Assembly: GCA_025594325.1 (NCBI GenBank)
Contig: JANHCV010000007.1
Span: 1,116,001-1,180,000, forward strand
Direction of reading: 5' to 3'
Length of the DNA stretch: 64,000 nucleotides
Origin: Blastocladiella emersonii ATCC 22665
Taxonomy: Eukaryota > Blastocladiomycota > Blastocladiomycetes > Blastocladiales > Blastocladiaceae
In this document: positions 57,405 to 64,000 of the stretch, in pieces
Layout: each line of letters opens with the position of its first letter
How positions within the stretch are numbered: the stretch's first letter is position 1
Position numbers and translations under genes: made by a program
Notes under the pieces: generated by a model
What the model was told of the DNA's origin: nothing
Databases searched by the model: none
The model's input: the letters and a program-made list of their open reading frames with translations, nothing else

Positions 57405-58755
57405 ATGAAACTTGATGCAAAGAACCGGCCGGTCCGACGCAGCTCGCGCATCCGTGCGCGCAGGGCGGGGTCGGCAGCACCGCCGCTGCCCCGCCTGCGA
57501 CCTCGGATTGCCCGGTCGAAGCCCGCGGCTGCTCTCCCCAAAGCGGCGAAAACCAATGGACGCAAACGGAGACGCCGCACCGCCCCGGAATCCGATGACG
57601 ATGATGCCGATGCGACGGAGAGTGAGCGTGAGGATGAGGGCGAGAGCGATGCTGAGAACGGCGACAGTGGGACCCGTGGGTACGGTGCGCGGTGCACGCT
57701 CGACTACGTGGCCGCACGACTGACCTCGCGCGGCTACGGTAGACCTGCGAGGCGAAGCTGGCGGGGAATAATCATGGGAAGTCTATCGGCAGCGATCAAG
57801 GTGCAGGCCCGCGCGAGCATGTTCATCTACGGCCCGTTTGCGAGCCCCGATATCATTCAAAAGCACTGCTACTCGGACTACCTCAACGTGCTCGGCGCGG
57901 ACGAGTCGCCGATGTCCTTTGAAGAGGTGCGGGCCTCTGGTTCGTCTATGCTATGTATGTGGCGCTAACATGTCTGCTGCGTGACTAGTACCACAAGGTG
58001 TTTTTGGAGACGATCCACAAGTTTCGCGGCTCACTGGGTCGGGCTGTGACGAAGCTCCTTGGTGCTGACCGCCACGCCTCGATCCGGCCACAGCTTCCTG
58101 CGCTCAAGACCGTGAGCAAGATTCAACCAGCACTGGATGCTGAAACCTAAGGCTGCCGGTCGCGGTCGCTCGCGCGGACTGCACCCGTTTCTTGGCGAGA
58201 TTGTGCGGCGGGCGCTCGCCTGGCGCGACGGTACGATGACTCGTGTTGCATTCGAGCCGTTGGACACTAACCACCGCTCGGACCTTTGCTTCGCTTAGTC
58301 AACGCCGTCGCCGAAATCGAAGCTTACCTCGAGCGCGTCAACGCTCGCACAGCCGCGCGTGGCATCGAGTCCAAGTTGGTGACGCTTCACCAACTCGCGC
58401 CAGTCCTTGTCGCCACGGTCGCGACCTTCGTACGCCGTGTCCGGCTGCTCACCATCATGACTCTTCCCTCAATTTGCGTCACTACGTGTAGGCGAACATT
58501 GGCGTCGCCTCGCACCTCGGCCTCGACCGCCACTCGCTCCCGCCGCTGCAGCAGCTGTATAACGAGACCATCGCGTCGCTCAACGGCCCGAACGGGATGC
58601 TCGGCAAAATGTTCATCGAGGACTCGTGCGCGCTTCTCGACACGCTGCGCGGCGAACGCATGACGAACGCGGAAATGGTTGAGAGCACGCGCGACGTGCC
58701 TCGCGACGCGCACTCGGGGCTCCCCGCGGCCGTGTTCGCCAGACGCGACGAGTGA
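57405..58755 (+). pseudogene. Multi-copy unknown family, copy G (frameshift in exon 3)
   Basis: Exons 57405-57679, 57743-57926, 57989-58230, 58299-58429 and 58492-58755. The start MKLDAKNRPVRRSSRIRARR aligns with the family N-terminus, followed by GRKRRRRTAPESDDDDAD and an acidic tract; then IYGPFASPDIIQKHCYSDYL and MSFEE. Exon 3 opens YHKVFLETIHKFRGSL but is 242 nt long where relatives have 250-256, and the frame shifts near 58111-58118: the RSLE part is missing and FNQHWMLKP, LHPFLGEIVRRALAW read in another frame. Exons 4-5 are intact (IEAYLERVNARTA; VTLHQLAPVLVATVATF; LPPLQQLYNETIASL; SGLPAAVFARRDE). One lesion and otherwise good sequence suggest recent inactivation. An upstream ATG at 57339 is possible. 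Confidence 0.7.
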
Positions 58756-60034
58756 TATGAAGGTGTGAATGAATTGGGGAAGATTTTGATGATTTTCAAC
58801 GAACCATGAGTGGTGCGTCCTGCGATGTATGCCACGCAGGCTCGTTTGAGGGACCGACTTAAGTTGCGGACTTGACGCGTCGATCATCCAAGTGTGACGC
58901 GGCCGGGGTCTCACAACTCTGAGCAGGCGTGGGGTTGATACAGAATTGTGTGGTTTCTTCGTTAAACGCGTCATGTTCTCTCCCGAACACGAGCAGCTAC
59001 CATCGCGCGACTAGCAATTGTCATTGAAAACGTTGGAATCAACGAGCAGAGCAATTTGCGGACTAGACACACTTCGCGGCGCAAGTGCGGAGGCGGGAGT
59101 GACGGGAAGTTCGAGCCAAGCAGCGAGGATGAGATGATCAGGATTTGCAAGTTTTTTTTTTTGCCAAAACCATCACGGTAAGGCAAAGTGGTCAACATGA
59201 AGTTGCTCGGAGCTGTAAAACGATTAGGGCCCATATTGAGTGTCGCGGCTTGCAATGAACCAGCCAGGCTTGATGCGCTTTCCTGCCAACTGTTGCAATC
59301 GGCAACATGTTACAAACGCGACAGGATTGATGGATGAATGCAAAGCTCTTTGCGAGATCCGACGAGCTGACAATCCAGCGTCAGGCGGGCGCTTGAACTG
59401 TGGCCAGCTGAACCGGCAGACTTGGTCGCGAGTTCTTTGCCCTAATGTCCGTGTCTCCAAAGATTTGCCGCACACGATCCAGGCAAGCGTCGTACGGCTT
59501 CGCAAAGTTGCTCCCTCGGAATTAAGCATACATGCACAGGGGGTTGGTGTGCTGGTACCGCGGTCAAAACGCAATCCAAGAGTCAACGAGCCACTTGCCA
59601 AGCGAGGAGAACGAGAGCCCGAGTCGTGAGAGATCTGTCTTGAGCAGAGAAGCGTAGACGATTCAAGACACCCTCGAGCGCCCTCGACCAACTCGAGCGA
59701 AGCGCGCAAAACCGCTAGGCACCAACGCGAATAAACACTCAGCTGTTCTACATCGGGGAGCCACAGACTCGAGCGATGCCGCCGTATTCATCAAGTTTGC
59801 ATAAAGTTACATGCGATTCTAACGAGTGTGCGACTCGGCAGAGTCGAGGTGCGGGGAGAGGAAGCGCTTTCAGGGCGGCGAGCGGGGGTGGGAGTCAGCG
59901 CGTCGCACCACGCGTCGCGCCACCACGTGCGCGACTCCGCTTCTCCAAACTACGCCGCGGCTCGCTGGTTCACTCAGAAACCATCAGGATGATGAGAAAC
60001 AAGGACAGGATATATGTACAGCATCAGACAAGGC
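58756..60034. other. Intergenic region
   Basis: No gene supported on either strand. A ten-T run lies at about 59153-59162. Open stretches such as 59224-59709 (minus) have no family signal or splice context. Confidence 0.4.
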
Positions 60035-62140
60035 TCACGCCGTCTTGCCGGCGTACAGGTCGACCAGAATCGGGATGATGCTCGGGTCGGCCGCCGTGGA
60101 CATGTCCCCAAGCTGATCCGCCTCGCCCGCGACAATCTTACGAAGCGCCCTTCTAATCAGCTTTCCAGACCTCGTCTGAGGCAAAGCGGGCACAACGATG
60201 ACGCGCTTGGGCGTAGCGATGGGCCCGATGGCCTTGCGCACCTGGTGGGTGAGGAGGAGCGGGACGTCAGCGGCGGGGACGTGGGTGATCTTGAGCGTGA
60301 CGAAGGCGACGATCGCCTGGCCCGTGAGGTCGTCGGGGGCGCCGACGACGGCGGCCTCGGCGCACGTCTCGTGGGCGACGAGGGCGGACTCGACCTCGGC
60401 CGTCGACAGCCGGTGGCCCGAGATGTTGATGACGTCGTCGATGCGGCCGCGGATGTGGATGTACCCGTCGCGGTCGCGCGTGGCGCCGTCGCCCGTCAGG
60501 TACAGGCCCGGGTACGGCCGGAAGTACGTGTCGAGGTACCGCTGGTGGTCGCCGGCGACGGTGCGGGCCATGCTGGGCCACGGCCGGCGGAAGCACAGGA
60601 CGCCCGTCACGTCGTTGCCCTCGAGCTCGGTGCCGGACACGGCGTCGACGATGACGGGGTCGATGCCGAAGAAGGGCAGGGTGGCGGACCCGGGCTTGGT
60701 CGGGGTCGCGCCGGGCAGCGGGGTGATGACGTTGGACCCGGTCTCGGTCTGCCAGTACGTGTCAACGATGGCGCACTTGCCGCGGCCGACCACGTCGTTG
60801 TACCAGCGCCACGAGTCCTCCTGGATGGGCTCGCCGACGGACCCGAGCACGCGCAGCGACGCGAGCGAGTAGGGCTCAACGTGCTGGCTGCCGAGGCGGC
60901 GCAGGGCGCGGATCGCCGTGGGCGCCGTGTAGAACTGGGTCACCTTGTGGTCGTCGATGACGCGCCAGTACCGGTCGGGCGTCGGGCAGGTCGGGACGCC
61001 CTCGAACAGGACCGTGGTGGACCCGAGCAGCAGCGGGCCGTAGACCACGTACGTGTGGCCCGTGATCCAGCCGGCGTCGGCCGCCGAAAAGTACACGTCG
61101 CCGGGGTGCACGTCAAACACGTACTTGACGGTCATGGCGGCGCCGAGCAGGTAACCCGCGGTGGTGTGCAGGACGCCCTTGGGCTTGCCCGTCGACCCGC
61201 TCGTGTGCAGCATGAACAGCGGGTCCTCGGCGGCCATGGGGACGGGCGGGCACACGGGCCGGTGCCGGGCGAGCTCCTCGTGCCACCACACGTCGCGGCC
61301 GGGCTTCATCACCACCGAGGGACCGCCGGTGCGGCGGAACACGACGACCTTGGTGACGGACGGCGCGTCCTTGAGGGCCTCGTCGGCGATGCGCTTGAGC
61401 GGGATGGTCTTACCGGCGCGCATGCCCTCGTCGGTGGTGATGAGCACCTTGCACTCGGCGTTGACGAGGCGGTCGCGCAGCGAGTCGGCCGAGAACCCGG
61501 CGAACACGACGACGTGGGTGAGGCCGAGGCGCGCGCACGCGAGCATGGCGACGGCGATCTGCGGGATCATGGGCATGTAGACGGCGACGGTGTCGCCCTT
61601 GCGCAGGCCCATCCCCGCCAGCGCGTTGGCGAGCCGGCACACCTCGCGCAGCACCTCGGCGTACGTGTACTTGCGCTGCAGGACCGCGTCGTCGGGGTTG
61701 TCGGGCTCGTAGATGAGCGCGACCTTGTCCGGGTCGACGGCCGCGTGGCGGTCGAGGCAGTTGTAGCTGGCGTTGAGGGCGCCCTCGGCAAACCACTGCA
61801 CGTCGCCGTGCTCGAAGCCGCCTTGCAGGACCGTCTGGAACGGCGTCGACCACGACAGCAGCGCGCGCGCGTGCTCGGCCCAGAACTCGGCCGGCGCGTT
61901 CACGGACCGCTCCCACATGGCGCGGTACGCGTCGAGCGAGGCCACGTGCGGCGTGTAGCTGCCGTCGACGGCGGGACGCATGCGCTCGGGGACCGGGAAC
62001 ACGGGCGCCTCGTCGGCCGCGTCGGCGAGCGCGGGGTCGTTGGTCGGCACCGCCACATACTTTTCGGCGCGCAGCGGCGACTGCGGGCCGAGCGCGGGCG
62101 GGGTCTGCATGTTGTCGGTGTTGATAGTCTCGACTGTCAT
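60035..62140 (-). CDS. Acetyl-CoA synthetase
   Basis: Single exon, 701 residues, stop at 60035. Family signatures run the full length: [16 protein letters not shown] near the N-terminus, [23 protein letters not shown], the AMP-binding P-loop [15 protein letters not shown] (about residues 311-325), [31 protein letters not shown], and [31 protein letters not shown], with the catalytic/acetylatable lysine in [14 protein letters not shown] (about residue 658). It converts acetate, CoA and ATP to acetyl-CoA for lipid synthesis and histone acetylation in cytosol and nucleus. Ascomycetes have ACS1 and ACS2 isoforms; I cannot say which this resembles, so no isoform symbol is given. No introns, which is unusual among the larger genes in this window. 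High confidence. Confidence 0.97.
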   Translation of the reverse strand: MTVETINTDNMQTPPALGPQSPLRAEKYVAVPTNDPALADAADEAPVFPVPERMRPAVDGSYTPHVASLDAYRAMWERSVNAPAEFWAEHARALLSWSTPFQTVLQGGFEHGDVQWFAEGALNASYNCLDRHAAVDPDKVALIYEPDNPDDAVLQRKYTYAEVLREVCRLANALAGMGLRKGDTVAVYMPMIPQIAVAMLACARLGLTHVVVFAGFSADSLRDRLVNAECKVLITTDEGMRAGKTIPLKRIADEALKDAPSVTKVVVFRRTGGPSVVMKPGRDVWWHEELARHRPVCPPVPMAAEDPLFMLHTSGSTGKPKGVLHTTAGYLLGAAMTVKYVFDVHPGDVYFSAADAGWITGHTYVVYGPLLLGSTTVLFEGVPTCPTPDRYWRVIDDHKVTQFYTAPTAIRALRRLGSQHVEPYSLASLRVLGSVGEPIQEDSWRWYNDVVGRGKCAIVDTYWQTETGSNVITPLPGATPTKPGSATLPFFGIDPVIVDAVSGTELEGNDVTGVLCFRRPWPSMARTVAGDHQRYLDTYFRPYPGLYLTGDGATRDRDGYIHIRGRIDDVINISGHRLSTAEVESALVAHETCAEAAVVGAPDDLTGQAIVAFVTLKITHVPAADVPLLLTHQVRKAIGPIATPKRVIVVPALPQTRSGKLIRRALRKIVAGEADQLGDMSTAADPSIIPILVDLYAGKTA

Positions 62141-62867
62141 GGCGAGAGAGAGCGCGCTGGAGAGTAGACGGGCGCGGTGGTGGGAACCGCGCGCACTTTA
62201 GACACGCCCCCGCTCGCTCAAGCCCCGCCCGCGACGCGCGCGTCAAGGTGCCGATACAAGGCGCGTCATCGCGATGTAGATTAGCGCGCGCGGCGTGTTG
62301 GGGATGGCGAGGCGAGGGCGGCGGGGCCAGCTGACACGCCGCGGGCGGCGCGGCGCGTCGTTCGGGGGCGAATTTTTAGCGTAGCGTCGCGCGCGTGACC
62401 GAATTCGGCGGACGAGTCCCTCGAGATGGCCCGCATGGGTCCCTTTGCGGCACGCCACCCGTTCCGGCGCGACGCGCCTTCGCTCACGGTCGCCTGAAAA
62501 GTCGCCGGCGCCGTGGCCGTGGTCGGGTCGGTCAGCGCTCGCGCCATGCCGGCCGGGATGGCGACGCGGTCGCTCTCAACCCTCGGCGATGGCCGCGTCT
62601 ATCGTGTGAGTGCATCCATCCTCGCCGCCGCGTCGCGATCAGGCCCATGAGACCCGCGTCGCCGTGCAGGACCGTGATGAATGGATCTCGGCTCGGCAGG
62701 AGCGAGAGCGGCAGCGGCACGAATGACGGCACGATGGCGGCCGTCCCTCCCCAACCTGACCAACGCGTCGCGCCTCAAGCCGTCGGCTTCGACCATGGGG
62801 CTAGGCGGGCGATGGGAACAACCGATGATATATATTTTTGACCCTGCGTCCTGCACCCTTCGTTTCA
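62141..62867. other. Intergenic region between acetyl-CoA synthetase and the UNC45-like gene
   Basis: Acetyl-CoA synthetase promoter plus 3' flank of the UNC45-like gene. No gene supported. Confidence 0.4.
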
Positions 62868-64000
62868 TCACTCGCGCGCGCCGCCCGCGGCGATCAGCTG
62901 CAGCGTGTCGGCGACGAGCTGGCGGACCTCGGCGTGCGCGGGGAACCGCGCCTGGAGCGCGCGGAGCGCGGCGGGCACCTTCGCGACGCGGGCCCACGTC
63001 GTAGCGGCAGGGACGTGCGCGACGTTGAGCCAGAGCTGGAGGACGCGGTGCGCGATCTCGGCCGACGGCTCGTCGAGCGTGAGGGCGAGCAGGCGCGCGA
63101 GCGGGAGCGGCGAGTCGGGCGACGGCGTCGTGGGGAGCGAGGACGCGTCGATCGACAGGTCCGCGAGGTCGTCCGCCAGATCCGTATCCCCGTCGCGGTG
63201 CACCGTGAGCAGCGCGGCGATCGTCTCGGGCGCAAACGAGAGCATCGCGAGGACGCCCGTGGCCGCGCGGCGCATCTCGAACCGCTCATCGACGTGCGCG
63301 TGCGCGACGCCGAGGTGCAGCAGCAGGCGGAGCCGCCGCGGGTTCGTCGCGCACGCCTCGACCATGTCGGGCCCGCAGCACAGCATGTTGCCCAGCAGCT
63401 CCCACGCCGCGCGCCGGATCTCCGGGTTGTCGGCGGTCAGCGACCCGCTGCGGTCCAGCCGCTCGAGCCACGATAGGTGCGACGGCACCACGCCCGCGTG
63501 CGTCGACAGGTTCGTCAGCGCCAGCAGCGCCTCGTAGTGCGCGAGCGGGTCGTTGGCGTCGCCCGCCGGTGCACCCGACGATGGCGCACCCTGCGACGAC
63601 GAAGCGACCGACGACCGGCGCCGGAACGGGCTCGCGTCACTGCCCGCGGTCGGGTCGGGGACCAGGTGCCAGAACTGGGCCGCGAGCGGCGCGATGAGCG
63701 CGTCCTGGAACGCGACCGCCGGATTGAGCGTGATAGCGCACCGCGCGAGCGCCTGCGCGGCGGCACGCTCCGTCCGCGCCGCGCGCGCGAGGAGACCGAC
63801 GGCGCCCTGCTGGACCATTTTCCCGCGGTGCGCGGGGACGCGCGCGAGGTCGAGCCCGATGCGCGCGATCCCGGCGACCAGCGCGCTCGACACCTTGCCG
63901 CCCGTCACCTGCGACTGGTGCCGGTACACGGCGGCGAGGACCGCGACCACGTGCATGTCGAGCAGCATCAGGCACCGCGCTGAGACCGCGGATTCGTCGT
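62868..64000 (-). CDS. She4/UNC45-type myosin chaperone (UCS domain), 5' part outside the window
   Basis: One open frame enters from the right edge (ESAVSARCLMLLDMHVV) and runs to the stop at 62868, about 377 residues. It is built of armadillo-like helical repeats. The diagnostic part is HYEALLALTNLSTHAGVV followed by IRRAAWELLGNMLCCGPDMVEA and FEMRRAATGVLAMLS, as in the UCS (UNC45/Cro1/She4) domain that binds myosin heads. A Ser/Ala-rich insertion (SSVASSSQGAPSSGAP) interrupts the domain, probably as a loop. Fungal She4/Rng3 proteins help fold class I, II and V myosins for endocytosis and cytokinesis. The start codon, N-terminal repeats and any introns lie beyond position 64000. Confidence 0.8.
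   Translation of the reverse strand, partial: DESAVSARCLMLLDMHVVAVLAAVYRHQSQVTGGKVSSALVAGIARIGLDLARVPAHRGKMVQQGAVGLLARAARTERAAAQALARCAITLNPAVAFQDALIAPLAAQFWHLVPDPTAGSDASPFRRRSSVASSSQGAPSSGAPAGDANDPLAHYEALLALTNLSTHAGVVPSHLSWLERLDRSGSLTADNPEIRRAAWELLGNMLCCGPDMVEACATNPRRLRLLLHLGVAHAHVDERFEMRRAATGVLAMLSFAPETIAALLTVHRDGDTDLADDLADLSIDASSLPTTPSPDSPLPLARLLALTLDEPSAEIAHRVLQLWLNVAHVPAATTWARVAKVPAALRALQARFPAHAEVRQLVADTLQLIAAGGARE

Noticed and set aside
60014-62167. Open frame of 717 codons opposite acetyl-CoA synthetase
   Set aside because: Antisense shadow; the minus strand encodes a complete, well-conserved enzyme.
62141-62867. Small genes between acetyl-CoA synthetase and the UNC45-like gene
   Set aside because: Open stretches on both strands are Arg/Pro/Ala-rich and overlap each other; no start, splice or family signal.

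Overview
The window looks like a piece of a GC-rich fungal nuclear genome, most likely a basidiomycete. Genes carry short introns (mostly about 50-75 nt, up to about 100) that nearly always begin GTACG, sometimes GTGCG, GTCCG or GTTCG, and end in TAG or CAG. The recognisable genes are fungal (TVP23, RTC5, SFM1, BSD2-type, MDM20/NAA25, She4/UNC45, acetyl-CoA synthetase). Gene density, codon use and intron style fit a tremellomycete yeast such as a Trichosporonales species. That assignment is inference; no ribosomal or other marker is present.

Layout. 1-16.4 kb is compact housekeeping sequence: TVP23 (cut by the left edge), RTC5-like TLDc protein, mitochondrial MTO1, a small TPR protein, an isoprenylcysteine methyltransferase-family membrane enzyme, a P2-type cation ATPase with a long N-terminal extension, a RhoGEF and a BSD2/NDFIP-type ubiquitin-ligase adaptor. 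16.7-22.6 kb holds four tandem copies of an unrecognised gene family (copies A-D). 22.9-25.8 kb holds a convergent pair: a short Gly/Pro/Trp-rich repeat protein and a metacaspase with a duplicated 76-residue tail. 25.8-31.3 kb is decayed sequence without an intact gene. 31.4-35.5 kb holds an LRR gene with a single frameshift and two more broken family copies (E, F). 35.8-39.8 kb has SFM1 and NAA25. 39.8-45.2 kb is a relic zone with an RNase H/zinc-knuckle retroelement remnant, a 15-bp minisatellite and a heavily frameshifted former gene. 45.8-54.5 kb returns to genes (alpha/beta hydrolase, ANCHR-like zinc-finger protein, SPRY/armadillo-like protein, small membrane protein). 55.0-55.7 kb is a PIF/Harbinger transposase relic. 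57.4-58.8 kb is family copy G. 60-64 kb carries acetyl-CoA synthetase and the 3' part of a She4/UNC45 gene.

The most notable result is the family itself: seven copies in one window. Two (A, D) have intact spliced reading frames; five are broken in different ways (in-frame stops, loss of a splice acceptor, exon deletion, frameshifts). Every copy that keeps its first exon (A, C, D, F, G) has the same motif, close to GACCGCGTTGCGCCACTC, about 80-130 nt upstream of its start codon and in the same orientation. More copies of the motif lie in the decayed regions. I could not assign a function to the family. Exon boundaries were placed by hand from splice signals and frame continuity.
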